Part shown: positions 19,691-28,079 of the stretch, piece after piece | How the letters are laid out: each line of letters starts with the position of its first letter | Position numbering within the stretch: position 1 is the stretch's first letter | Source of the DNA: a virus | DNA length: 64,000 nt | Strand: one strand, 5' to 3' | Virus record (IMG/VR): IMGVR_UViG_3300010354_015978 | Span: 1 to 64,000 of that record | Program-made: the position numbers and the translations under genes | Notes under the pieces: generated by a model | Told to the model about the DNA's origin: nothing | Database searches by the model: none | Seen by the model: only the letters and a program-made list of their open reading frames with translations

Positions 19691-21394
19691 ATGGCATATA
19701 CCATCAACCTAACTGACGGCACCGTATTTGCTACCATAGCAGACGGTACCATCAATACCAGTTCCAGCATGGTGCTGGTGGGTAAGAACTACGCCGGATA
19801 CGGTGAGTTCCTTGACGAGAACTTCATCCACTTGCTGGAAAACGGTGCCAACACCACCGCTCCAGGCGCGCCCCTAACGGGTCAGCTTTGGTGGGACAAA
19901 ACCAACAATGTCATGAAGGTCTATAACGGATCCACTTTCAAAGTGATTTCCGCATCCACCGCATCGGCCACACAGCCCAGCAGCAACGTAGCAGGTGACT
20001 TGTGGTTTGACACCGTGAATCAGCAGTTGAAGGTATACAACGGCGCGTCGTTTATCCTGGTTGGACCAGCCAGCTCAGCAGGCGAAGGTACATCCGGTGC
20101 CATTGTCAACACTATCACCGACAACCTTACCACAGATCACGTGGTGGTTGAACTCTACTGTAACAACGTCCTAGTTGGTATCGTGTCCAAGGACAGTCCG
20201 GCATTTACTCCGGTGCCGTCAATCGCAGGCTTCTCTACTATTGGTGCGGGCATCCAGCTCAGCACAGCAGTTACAGGAGCCTTGTTCCGCGGTACTGCCA
20301 CTGACGCTGCTACACTTGACAGTCTCAACAGCACCCAGTTCTTGCGCAGCGACACCAATGACACTACGTCGGGCACGCTGGGCATCCTTAATGACACTGG
20401 TTTGACTGTGGGTCTGGATCAAGATGCCAAGATCTCCGTGAACACTGCCACTTCTGAAGTAACATTTGCCAACCAAACCCTGGATGGCAACCTCAGCCTC
20501 AAGGTCAATGACGGTGGTGCCATCACCACTGTGTTCTTTGTAAATGGCTCTACTTCGGCTGTCAGCATTCCATCTACACTCACTGTCACCGGCAACGTCA
20601 CAGCCCCGTTCTTTATTGGTAACGTGGTTGGTTCGTTCTCGGGCAACGTCACTGCTCCTGGCAGTGATCAACAGGTTGTATTCAACAACAGCGGTCTACT
20701 GGGCGCTGCATCGGGTCTGTTGTTCAACAGCAGCACCAATGCTCTCACAGTGGGCGGCAACATCACAGCCGGCAACGTGGCTGCCACGGGCATACTCAGC
20801 ACATCGGCCATCACCAAGACTGGTGGCAACGGTGTAGGCAACGTGGGCAGCACCACCAACGTATTCAATACGATTTTTGGTACCACTGGTTCGTTCAATT
20901 CTGTCAGCGTGGAGAGCATTACCAAGACCGGCGCCAACGGCGTTGGCAACATTGGTAGCTCGACCAGCGTGTTCAACACAGTGTTTGCGCAGGCAACATC
21001 AGCGCAATACGCTGACGTGGCTGAACGCTTTGCGGCCGACGAAGTGCTGGAGCCCGGCACCGTGGTTGAGCTGGGCGGATCGGCTGAAATTACTCGTGCC
21101 AAGTCCGACCTCAGCGAAAACGTGTTTGGCGTAATCAGCACCCGTGCTGCTTATCTAATGAACTCTGCTGCTGGCGATGACGTCACCCATCCTCCCGTGG
21201 CCATGACAGGTCGCGTTCCGGTCAAGGTAACTGGCGTTGTGCGCAAAGGCGATCGCTTGGTATCTGCGGGCGAAGGCATGGCACGTGCGGCTTTGTCAGG
21301 TGAAGCCACTCCGTTCAACGTGATTGGTCGAGCGCTGACCAGCAAAGACACATCAGATGTTGGCACTGTAGAAGCCATCGTTACAATCAAGTAA
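19691..21394 (+). CDS. Tail fibre-like protein with C-terminal YADVAERF domain
   Basis: 567-aa fibre-type protein. Residues 1-130 (MAYTINLTDGTVFATIADGT; later GQLWWDKTNNVMKVYNG and GDLWFDTVNQQLKVYNGASF) are the repeated N-terminal module seen in many T4-like marine and freshwater phage fibres. The middle is a low-complexity Thr/Asn/Gly/Val beta region with two copies of an ITKTG-x-NGVGN-GS motif near residues 375 and 415. The C-terminal part from about residue 438 (QYADVAERFAADEVLEPGTVVELGG) resembles the Peptidase_G2/intramolecular-chaperone-like domain at the ends of phage fibres, which may help trimerise or self-cleave; cleavage is not shown here. A ribosome site (GGAGTG) precedes the ATG and two ATAAATA boxes lie upstream, fitting late expression. 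Confidence 0.8.
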   Translation: MAYTINLTDGTVFATIADGTINTSSSMVLVGKNYAGYGEFLDENFIHLLENGANTTAPGAPLTGQLWWDKTNNVMKVYNGSTFKVISASTASATQPSSNVAGDLWFDTVNQQLKVYNGASFILVGPASSAGEGTSGAIVNTITDNLTTDHVVVELYCNNVLVGIVSKDSPAFTPVPSIAGFSTIGAGIQLSTAVTGALFRGTATDAATLDSLNSTQFLRSDTNDTTSGTLGILNDTGLTVGLDQDAKISVNTATSEVTFANQTLDGNLSLKVNDGGAITTVFFVNGSTSAVSIPSTLTVTGNVTAPFFIGNVVGSFSGNVTAPGSDQQVVFNNSGLLGAASGLLFNSSTNALTVGGNITAGNVAATGILSTSAITKTGGNGVGNVGSTTNVFNTIFGTTGSFNSVSVESITKTGANGVGNIGSSTSVFNTVFAQATSAQYADVAERFAADEVLEPGTVVELGGSAEITRAKSDLSENVFGVISTRAAYLMNSAAGDDVTHPPVAMTGRVPVKVTGVVRKGDRLVSAGEGMARAALSGEATPFNVIGRALTSKDTSDVGTVEAIVTIK

Positions 21395-21406
21395 GGAATC
21401 GCAGCG

Positions 21407-22402
21407 ATGACCTATACCTCAGGAAGTTTGATTGAAGCCGCTGATTACAACGGCTTTGTAAGCAGCAGCGCAAACAATGTCAACGCTATTTGGAGCACGG
21501 GCTCCGGAGACAAAGGGTATGGGCAGACCGCTATAGCCAACGTGTCTGTGGGCGGTACGGTAACAGCCACTCAGTGGGCCAGCCTGGTCAACACGCTGGC
21601 TTCCCTGGGCAGTCACCAAGGCACCACTATCACATCGCGCACAGCACCTGTGGCAGGCGATGTCATCAACATCCTGGCCAACGTGGCCACCGATATCAAC
21701 AACATCACTACTAACCGTGGCAATGCAGCGGCATCTGGCGCAGAGTATACGACATTTTCTGGCACCACTAGCAAGACCACTAGCACTGGATCGGGCACAA
21801 CGGCTTGGACCATTACCTTTACGCATACCATAACTTTTGCCAGTGCAGACGCCATGCGTTATTTTTTCAACGCAGGCGGCCGCATCAAATGGCAAACCAG
21901 CAAAACCAGCACTGGCACCGTAGCCGATACTGAATGGAACGATCTAGCCAACACCCTGGTGGGTGATATCTTTATTACTGGTGGTACCGGTACGCAGGTG
22001 ATTTCTGGTACTAGTTACACCGGCACTACCATCAGCGGTGGCACTGGCACTCCCAACATTCTGTTGACCACGACTGGTTTTTATGACCTAACAACCACTC
22101 CCACCAACATCTACCGGCAGTTTGCTGATACTGCGCCCTACACCGGTCAGTACATCAATATTGCTGCTTCGGTCAACAGCAATTCAGCACCCACGGTCAT
22201 GACCTTGACCACAACCTGGGTTGATCCAGGTGGCGCCAGCGTGGGCAGCACCGATGTTATCACAGGCGGTACTGCAACAAGCAGTCCCTTTAGCTCGTTT
22301 GGTACTGCTCCTGCCACAGTGGTCACATATTTCCCGCCCAGCACCACATATCTGACCACAGCCAGTTGGGGCACTCCCACCATAGCCGCTTCGGTGACCT
22401 GA
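21407..22402 (+). CDS. Fibre- or decoration-type structural protein, 331 aa
   Basis: Thr/Ser/Gly-rich beta protein 12 bases downstream of the fibre gene and probably in the same transcript. The N-terminus (TYTSGSLIEAADYNGFVSS, then VNAIWSTGSGDKGYGQ) resembles small structural proteins encoded beside fibre genes in T4-like phages. Residues 125-160 are an alternating Thr/Ser strand (GTTSKTTSTGSGTTAWTITF). The C-terminal third looks like an immunoglobulin-like or jelly-roll fold. No enzymatic motif is visible. It may be the last gene of the structural block; a sigma70-like promoter and the biosynthetic operon follow. Confidence 0.7.
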   Translation: MTYTSGSLIEAADYNGFVSSSANNVNAIWSTGSGDKGYGQTAIANVSVGGTVTATQWASLVNTLASLGSHQGTTITSRTAPVAGDVINILANVATDINNITTNRGNAAASGAEYTTFSGTTSKTTSTGSGTTAWTITFTHTITFASADAMRYFFNAGGRIKWQTSKTSTGTVADTEWNDLANTLVGDIFITGGTGTQVISGTSYTGTTISGGTGTPNILLTTTGFYDLTTTPTNIYRQFADTAPYTGQYINIAASVNSNSAPTVMTLTTTWVDPGGASVGSTDVITGGTATSSPFSSFGTAPATVVTYFPPSTTYLTTASWGTPTIAASVT

Positions 22403-22407
22403 TTTAT

Positions 22408-22436
22408 TTGACTTTACGAGGTATCCGCGCTAAAAT
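22408..22436 (+). promoter_or_regulatory. Sigma70-like promoter of the biosynthetic operon
   Basis: TTGACT at 22408-22413, a 17-base spacer and TAAAAT at 22431-22436. The predicted transcription start falls on or next to the ATG at 22443, so the first message could be leaderless. A 5-bp stem (CGCTA/TAGCG, 22428-22440) overlaps the -10 box. Host-type promoter use fits early expression, unlike the late boxes near the structural genes. Confidence 0.6.
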
Positions 22437-22442
22437 AGCGTT

Positions 22443-22748
22443 ATGGATACTGATGCCTTAGTCGAACAATCACGCACTAGATTTGCCCACGAAGCAGCAC
22501 GACGTGTGTTGCGAGAAAAATACCAGGCCAAATTAACTTTTGCCTATCGTGGTGGAATGTGGCGTGCCGGACCAGAACTCTTGACAGTGTTGGCCTGCTC
22601 CCAAGATGCTGAAATAGTGATCTTGGATCTCTATGACAATCCTGTTGAAATTCGAGTGGATGAGCTGGAAGCATTGGCTTACGAACGCTGGCAGGAACAA
22701 ATGCGCGCCTGGTTGGTGGAACACCGTGACATGAGCCGTGAGAGATGA
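22443..22748 (+). CDS. Hypothetical protein, 101 aa
   Basis: First gene of the long plus-strand biosynthetic operon. It is charged and mostly helical at both ends, with a central beta stretch (AKLTFAYRGGMWRA, then EIVILDLYDNPVEI). No signal peptide or catalytic motif is visible. The stop overlaps the next start in an ATGA junction, so it is translated with the glycosyltransferase-like gene that follows. Small proteins of this type occur in T4-like phages, but I recognise no defined family. Function unknown. Confidence 0.65.
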   Translation: MDTDALVEQSRTRFAHEAARRVLREKYQAKLTFAYRGGMWRAGPELLTVLACSQDAEIVILDLYDNPVEIRVDELEALAYERWQEQMRAWLVEHRDMSRER

Positions 22749-23503
22749 CACGCGGTGTTGTAATTTTTGCTATCCCCACCGCGGAGATTGATTATGGTGC
22801 CATGGCGCGTTGGTCAGCACAGCGCATACAAAGACATCTCAAGTTGCCGGTCACTGTGATCGACACCACTCAGCGTGAGCCAGGCCAGCGTTGGTTCAGC
22901 GATGTGGGTAACACGGTCTATTGGCACAACACCAATCGCGCTGATGCCTATGCTCTTTCGCCCTATGATGAGACCTTGGTGTTGGATGCCGATTACATTG
23001 TCAACAGCGATCAACTGTTGTGTTTGTTTGATTCGCAACATGAGTTCCTCAGCATGGGCCAGGCCTATGATGTAACTGCTCTCAGCGACGAACACAGCAT
23101 GAATACCTTTGGGCGCCACGGCATGCGCATGGCCTGGGCCACTGTCATGATGTTTCGCCGAGGCGGTTTAAGCCAAGGCGTGTTTGACATCATGGGCATG
23201 GTAAGAGACAATTGGACGCATTATCGAGACCTTTACGCATTTGAGCGTACAGCATATCGCAATGATTATGCCTTGTCTATTGCTCTCAACATCCTGCACG
23301 GTCATTGGGGACACTGGCCATCTATACCCTGGAGCATGGCCAGTGTTGATCCGCAACACAGATTGAAACAGACTGGTCGAGATACATGGGAGATCGAATT
23401 CGATACTGCCAACAAAACCACGCGACGTGTCACTGTTTCCGGACAAGATCTGCACGCCATGTGCAAACAGCAACTAGGAGCCATCGTTGCCAATTCTGGC
23501 TGA
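22745..23503 (+). CDS. GT-A-like glycosyltransferase, 252 aa
   Basis: Probable nucleotide-sugar-dependent transferase or a relative of that fold. The N-terminal Rossmann-like part (GVVIFAIPTAEIDYGAMARW) is followed by a region ending YDETLVLDADYIVNS (about residues 76-90), where DAD fits the metal-binding DxD motif of GT-A enzymes. The C-terminal half is Trp/His rich. It is coupled by 4 bases to the upstream gene and overlaps the next by 17 bases; the next gene has the same layout with an EAD motif, so the two may be distant paralogues. Substrate unknown. Confidence 0.6.
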   Translation: MTRGVVIFAIPTAEIDYGAMARWSAQRIQRHLKLPVTVIDTTQREPGQRWFSDVGNTVYWHNTNRADAYALSPYDETLVLDADYIVNSDQLLCLFDSQHEFLSMGQAYDVTALSDEHSMNTFGRHGMRMAWATVMMFRRGGLSQGVFDIMGMVRDNWTHYRDLYAFERTAYRNDYALSIALNILHGHWGHWPSIPWSMASVDPQHRLKQTGRDTWEIEFDTANKTTRRVTVSGQDLHAMCKQQLGAIVANSG

Positions 23504-24224
23504 ACAAGGCTACATCATCCCGGCCTTCAATACCGATACCACAGATTATGAATCCTGTGCCCAAAGACTGCGGGATAGTCTGCTGCATTGGCATCCCAAG
23601 GCCAATGTCACGGTGATTACCACACAGGATCTGCCTCATGGCGATCAAGGTGGACAAGCCAACGACTGGCAGATGTTTGCAGCCAGTCCCTATCGAGAAA
23701 CCATAAAGTTAGAAGCCGACATGCTGGTCACAGGACCAGTGGATCACTGGTGGACAACGTTCCGCTTGCGCGATGTGGTAATCAGTCAGGGCTGCCGTGA
23801 TTATCATGGACAGCCCAGCCAGGCACGCGCTTATCGCAAGTTGTTTGACGCCAATCAGTTGCCTGATGTCTACAACGCCATTACCTATTGGCGCCTCAGC
23901 GCCACGGCCAAGCAATTTTTTGATCTCACCAAGTCAATCTGGCAGAACTGGAGCCAGTTCAAAACTCTGCTGAAGTTTCCAGACGAGTCTCCCACCACTG
24001 ATGTTGTGTATGCTATGGCGGCGCAAATCATGGGACCTGACACAGTGACTCTACCACCGGGCATGGGTCCCAGTATAGTACATATGAAGCGTGACATCAT
24101 CAAAGGCGCCGCCAAGGACTGGCGCGACCATTGCGTGTGGGAATGGCATGACGGTGTGTTGCGCATCAATACCATTTCACAGTGGGGATTCTTCCACTAC
24201 CACTACAAGGATTGGCAGCCATGA
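23487..24224 (+). CDS. GT-A-like glycosyltransferase, 245 aa
   Basis: Related in layout to the preceding gene. It has an N-terminal beta-alpha start (GYIIPAFNTDTTDYESCAQR), then TIKLEADMLVTGP (about residues 72-84), where the acidic EAD triplet sits at the place of the GT-A DxD motif. A region with NAITYWRLS and a C-terminal HMKRDIIKG segment follow. The start overlaps the upstream gene by 17 bases and the stop forms ATGA with the next gene. The acceptor is unknown; membership of the glycan island supports a sugar-transfer role. Confidence 0.55.
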   Translation: MPILAEQGYIIPAFNTDTTDYESCAQRLRDSLLHWHPKANVTVITTQDLPHGDQGGQANDWQMFAASPYRETIKLEADMLVTGPVDHWWTTFRLRDVVISQGCRDYHGQPSQARAYRKLFDANQLPDVYNAITYWRLSATAKQFFDLTKSIWQNWSQFKTLLKFPDESPTTDVVYAMAAQIMGPDTVTLPPGMGPSIVHMKRDIIKGAAKDWRDHCVWEWHDGVLRINTISQWGFFHYHYKDWQP

Positions 24225-24553
24225 ACAACAACGAGATATTTGAACAGTTCTGGCGCGACTACAAATGGCCTGATGACGTACCCGAGCCCGAATACCGATT
24301 GTATTATGATGAACAGGGCGAAGTCATTGCTTACACCACGCAAGACATGCCCGGTAAGTACTTGCGCATCACAGCACAGCAGTTCGCTCTAGCGGATCGA
24401 CGTGTGCAAGTCAAAAACGGGCAATTGATACCTCGTGCTGTGGGCTCCGTGCATAAGTTAGTGCCCGGCGATTCTGGTACCGCATGTCACGTCCACGACG
24501 TGGCCTTGGTAGTGAGCACAGATCAACAACATCAAAAATGGCATCGAAGATGA
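24221..24553 (+). CDS. Hypothetical protein, 110 aa
   Basis: Start chosen at the ATG that overlaps the upstream stop (ATGA); an upstream in-frame ATG at 24182 would run deep into the preceding gene. The sequence contains EPEYRLYYDEQGEVIAYT near residue 25, a pattern of a compact beta domain, and a C-terminal tail with HVHDVALVV. No known family recognised. It is part of an unbroken chain of overlapping genes, so an accessory role in the sugar or peptide modification pathway is likely but unproven. Confidence 0.6.
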   Translation: MNNNEIFEQFWRDYKWPDDVPEPEYRLYYDEQGEVIAYTTQDMPGKYLRITAQQFALADRRVQVKNGQLIPRAVGSVHKLVPGDSGTACHVHDVALVVSTDQQHQKWHRR

Positions 24554-25461
24554 AAGTAGATATCGCTGACCTTGACTGCATCTATTTGTCCTACGATGAA
24601 CCCCAGAAAGAAGAACACTGGGTACGCATCAAAAACATGGTGCCTTGGGCCCAGCGTGTGGACGGGGTAAAAGGCAGCGATGCTGCTCACAAGGCCGCGG
24701 CCTCCGCCAGCACCACTGAACGCTTCGTCTTGATCGACGGTGATAATTTACCCCAGACAGAATTTTTTAATCTCAGCCTTGACATCACAGATGACAACCG
24801 GGACTGTGTGTTCCGGTGGCGCAGCCGCAATCATGTCAATGCGCTGATGTATGGCAATGGTGGATTGAGTTCATGGACTCGACGGTTCGCTCACGACATG
24901 CGCACCCATGAAAACAGCGACGGCAGTGAAGAAACACAGGTAGAGTTCTGTTTTGATCCCCGGTATTGGGCCATGCATGATTGCTACAGCACTACCTATC
25001 CTAATGGCAGTGAGTTTCAGGCCTGGCGAGCAGGATTTCGCGAAGGTGTCAAGATGTGCTTGGATCGGGGGCGCAAGCCATCCTTGAGTGAGTTCCGAGA
25101 TCGTGTACACAAACGCAATCTCGATAACTTGACCGTCTGGCAAAATGTAGGGTGCGATGTTGAGCATGGCGCCTGGGCCATTGCCGGTGCCAGGCACGGC
25201 ACATGGAAATTGATGTGCACCGATTGGGACTATCGTGAAGTACAGGATTTTGATGCACTGCGTGGAATGTGGCATGCAGGCTTTGTCAACGAGCTCATAG
25301 AAGAATACGAACAGCCGTTGAGAGACCAATTGGGACTGCCCATGTGTTTGTTGACTCCGCAGCAAAGCAGGTTCTTCAAACAGCATTATCGCAGCGACTG
25401 GCAAAATCTCGGCGTCATGGTGCGCGAGATAGATGTGATTAGACGACAAGAAGGTTGGTGA
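24550..25461 (+). CDS. Glycosyltransferase-like protein, 303 aa
   Basis: The sequence DLDCIYLSYDEPQKEEHW (residues 6-23), followed by FVLIDGDN, is a glycosyltransferase-like nucleotide-binding start found in phage and bacterial glycan clusters; DGDN would be the DxD-type site. The middle has CVFRWRSRNHVNALMYGNGG, and the C-terminal half is Trp-rich. The start used is the ATG overlapping the upstream stop (ATGA); a longer form beginning at 24484 or 24538 is open but less likely. It ends one base before the epimerase gene. Substrate unknown. Confidence 0.6.
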   Translation: MKVDIADLDCIYLSYDEPQKEEHWVRIKNMVPWAQRVDGVKGSDAAHKAAASASTTERFVLIDGDNLPQTEFFNLSLDITDDNRDCVFRWRSRNHVNALMYGNGGLSSWTRRFAHDMRTHENSDGSEETQVEFCFDPRYWAMHDCYSTTYPNGSEFQAWRAGFREGVKMCLDRGRKPSLSEFRDRVHKRNLDNLTVWQNVGCDVEHGAWAIAGARHGTWKLMCTDWDYREVQDFDALRGMWHAGFVNELIEEYEQPLRDQLGLPMCLLTPQQSRFFKQHYRSDWQNLGVMVREIDVIRRQEGW

Positions 25462-25462
25462 C

Positions 25463-26425
25463 ATGCGTATAGTTGTGACCGGAAGCGAAGGCAGTCTCAT
25501 GCAGGCTGTGATACCAAAACTCTTGGCCAATGGCCACGACGTGGTGGGCATTGACAATCTCTACAGATATGGCAAACGCAGCGATGCTGCTGGCAGGGAT
25601 TATGAATTCCATGAACAAGATCTCATAGACCGAGCAGCAACATTTTGTCTGCTGCGCGGCGCCGATGCTGTGATACATGCGGCGGCCAAGCTCTACGGCG
25701 TGCTGGGCCTGTTACACTACCGTGCGGACATCCTGGGCGATGATACTGCCATTTGCAGTAATGTCCTACAGGCCGCAGCGCATCATGGCATCAAGCGGGT
25801 GGTGTACATGAGTTCCAGCATGGTATATGACAGCAGCATCCAAGATGTCAACGTGCCCTTGGTCGAAGAGATGACCGATACCTGCCCTGTGCTCAAGACC
25901 GATTATGGTCTCAGCAAACTGGTTGGCGAACGCATGTGCGAAGCATTTCGTCAACAGTATGGACTTGAGTACACCATATGGCGTCCATTCAATGTGGTCA
26001 GCCCACACGAGGTCAGCATGACCGAACAGGGATTCAGCCATGTGCTGCCGGACTTCATCAACAACATCGTGGGCCGACAGTTGAATCCCTTGCCCATTAT
26101 CGGCAACGGTGAACAGATACGCTGCTTTACCTGGATCGATGATGTCGCAAAAATCATAGCGGACCACAGTTTTTGTGAGGCCAGCGCCAATCAAGTGTTC
26201 AATGTTTGCAATGTAGAGCCCACGCGCATGAAGGATGCTGCATGCATGGTCTTTGAAGCAGCCACAGGGCTTGATCGCAGTGAACTTAGGTTTGAAACCA
26301 CGCGCGACTACGAACACGACGTAAAAATCAGGATACCCAGCATAGAAAAACTACAGAGATTATTGGGACCGTTCGAATTTGTATCCACCAAGGAAAGCAT
26401 TCAACGATGCCTGGCACGAGTGTAA
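25463..26425 (+). CDS. NAD-dependent epimerase/dehydratase (extended SDR)
   Basis: Acts on a nucleotide sugar: epimerisation, dehydration or reduction with bound NAD(P). It begins MRIVVTGSEGSLMQAV, a Rossmann fold with TGxxGxx; the third glycine of the usual TGxxGxxG is replaced by Met13. SSSMVYDSS and YGLSK (the YxxxK pair) form the active site, followed by RPFNVVSPHE. Length (320 aa) is normal for extended SDRs. It starts one base after the glycosyltransferase-like gene and overlaps the next gene by 19 bases. The exact sugar is unknown. A second, unrelated-position epimerase is at 45468-46442. Confidence 0.85.
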   Translation: MRIVVTGSEGSLMQAVIPKLLANGHDVVGIDNLYRYGKRSDAAGRDYEFHEQDLIDRAATFCLLRGADAVIHAAAKLYGVLGLLHYRADILGDDTAICSNVLQAAAHHGIKRVVYMSSSMVYDSSIQDVNVPLVEEMTDTCPVLKTDYGLSKLVGERMCEAFRQQYGLEYTIWRPFNVVSPHEVSMTEQGFSHVLPDFINNIVGRQLNPLPIIGNGEQIRCFTWIDDVAKIIADHSFCEASANQVFNVCNVEPTRMKDAACMVFEAATGLDRSELRFETTRDYEHDVKIRIPSIEKLQRLLGPFEFVSTKESIQRCLARV

Positions 26426-27387
26426 TAAATGTACCCAACAATGATCAGCGAATTTGGAATCGCGATCAAATAGTGATAGAAATAACTCAGGCCGCAGCCC
26501 GGGGCGACGATATCGTTGTCAGGATGAACGGCGAAGGGCCCTGCGCGGCATCCTTGGGACTGTATGATATGCTGGATCAAATAGGATATGATCCCAGCAA
26601 GATATCGATTTCGACCTGCAATCTTTTGGAAACCCATGATAGGTATACAGTTGGCCTCACGGCCCCGGACAAGCATCTTGGATGGATTCAAGACACCATG
26701 AAGGCAGGTATACCCGGCAAAGTCATATCTGCCAACACCAAGCATTTTGGACATTTTGTGGGGCACGGTTCTCTGCCCAGACTGGCCATAGCCGCGCATC
26801 TTTGGCAAAATCATCGTGAGCGCAGTCTCCAGACATATCATACCACCATGACCGATCCCTATCACAGAGAGTGGGTGGCAATAGAGGATCTTTTGTTCTA
26901 CGGGTTCGGCGATCGACTAATCACACCCGCTCTTGATCTATTGCGCCATGCTCCCTTGACCTGGGACAGAAAGAATGTTGAACCCATCATGGACAGGATG
27001 ATGTATGGCATCGTTGGTGCCTATGATCATATATTTGTGGACATAGTATGCCATACCTACTACACTGGTCGAACATTCTATCTTGATGAAAAAATCTGGC
27101 GTCCCATAATGACGCGCACCCCATTTATGGCACACGGGCCACAAAACTTCATCCCTAATCTCCGGCGTCTGGGGTTCGAAACATTTGATCGCTGGTGGGA
27201 CGAAGGTTACAGCCAAGATCCCACTCATGTACAGATCTCGGCCGTGCTGGACAACATTGACATGCTGTCTCAGAAAACCACAAATCAACTAGAGATCATG
27301 TATAATGAGATGCAGCCAGTGTTGCAGCATAATTTTGATCTTTTACTCAGATTGACCCACAAAGATTTTTTCCGGGATTACACATGA
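26407..27387 (+). CDS. EKxxKP-type glycosyltransferase-like protein, paralogue A
   Basis: 326 aa. The C-terminal part carries LDEKIWRPIMTRTPFMAHG, followed by LRRLGFETFDRWWDEGY. This block is shared with three other proteins in the window (29465, 40547 and 41736), always as (T/D)EK-x-x-(K/R)P, an aromatic/hydrophobic pocket, L-x-x-x-GF-x-TF, D-E-x-Y. It resembles the C-terminal nucleotide-sugar domain of exostosin-like or GT-B transferases, but identification is by pattern only. The N-terminal part (DIVVRMNGEGPCAASLGLYD) is specific to this copy. It overlaps both neighbours, so it is part of the operon. Confidence 0.6.
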   Translation: MPGTSVINVPNNDQRIWNRDQIVIEITQAAARGDDIVVRMNGEGPCAASLGLYDMLDQIGYDPSKISISTCNLLETHDRYTVGLTAPDKHLGWIQDTMKAGIPGKVISANTKHFGHFVGHGSLPRLAIAAHLWQNHRERSLQTYHTTMTDPYHREWVAIEDLLFYGFGDRLITPALDLLRHAPLTWDRKNVEPIMDRMMYGIVGAYDHIFVDIVCHTYYTGRTFYLDEKIWRPIMTRTPFMAHGPQNFIPNLRRLGFETFDRWWDEGYSQDPTHVQISAVLDNIDMLSQKTTNQLEIMYNEMQPVLQHNFDLLLRLTHKDFFRDYT

Positions 27388-28079
27388 CATATATCTTTAC
27401 CGGTGACAGTTGGGCCATGAAGGCTTTCACCAATGAAAATTACAATACTGGATGGTATGAGGAAAGCGACTTCAGGCTCAGCGATGTCTGGGAAGTACCA
27501 TATCAAGGTGTTTATGCACCGGGGCGTGGCAATCTGGATGCCATGCGTCACGTACAGAATCTAGACAGCGATCGTCCCATTATCTGGGTCTGGACCGAAG
27601 TGGGGCGAGATTATGGGGAAGTTTACGATAGGCCTCCATACGAGTGGATGCAGAGAGATGATTTTTTCCGTATACGTGCCGATCTCACAGATCGTGTGAT
27701 GGCCACCATACGCAGCAACATCAAGAATCCCATTGCACTGATCGGCGGCCTTGGAGACTTTGATCCGGTCATGGCCTACGCACACGGTTTCCATGTGCTG
27801 CATCCCAGTTGGCAAAGGTTCATGTCTGAAAAATTACAAAGTAGATATTTCCAAATGGGATGGGGTGCAGGAGACATTGGTTGGCGGCAGGATTACAATG
27901 ACATCACGCCAGGGCCAGTGGCTACCTTTGCCTGGGACGAACAGATAAAAGAATGGTCCTGGTGGGAGCAAGAAGGATACATGTGTCACGAGCACCCTAC
28001 CCCATTGAGTTGCCGTGAATTCGGCGCCCACATCAAAGATCGAGTTCTGACATGGTTGGATCCTTATGAGCAAGGGTGA
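27384..28079 (+). CDS. SGNH-hydrolase-like protein, 231 aa
   Basis: Starts TYIFTGDSWAMKAF; GDSW is the block I motif of SGNH/GDSL esterases, with Ser as the likely nucleophile. GGLGDF near residue 114 and CHEHPT near 200 are candidates for the later blocks, where His would complete the site. Trp-rich and without a signal peptide, so cytoplasmic. SGNH proteins in glycan clusters often add or remove acyl groups. It is coupled to the upstream gene by an ATGA overlap and overlaps the first radical SAM gene by 14 bases. Another SGNH-like gene lies at 38713-39525. Confidence 0.55.
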   Translation: MTYIFTGDSWAMKAFTNENYNTGWYEESDFRLSDVWEVPYQGVYAPGRGNLDAMRHVQNLDSDRPIIWVWTEVGRDYGEVYDRPPYEWMQRDDFFRIRADLTDRVMATIRSNIKNPIALIGGLGDFDPVMAYAHGFHVLHPSWQRFMSEKLQSRYFQMGWGAGDIGWRQDYNDITPGPVATFAWDEQIKEWSWWEQEGYMCHEHPTPLSCREFGAHIKDRVLTWLDPYEQG

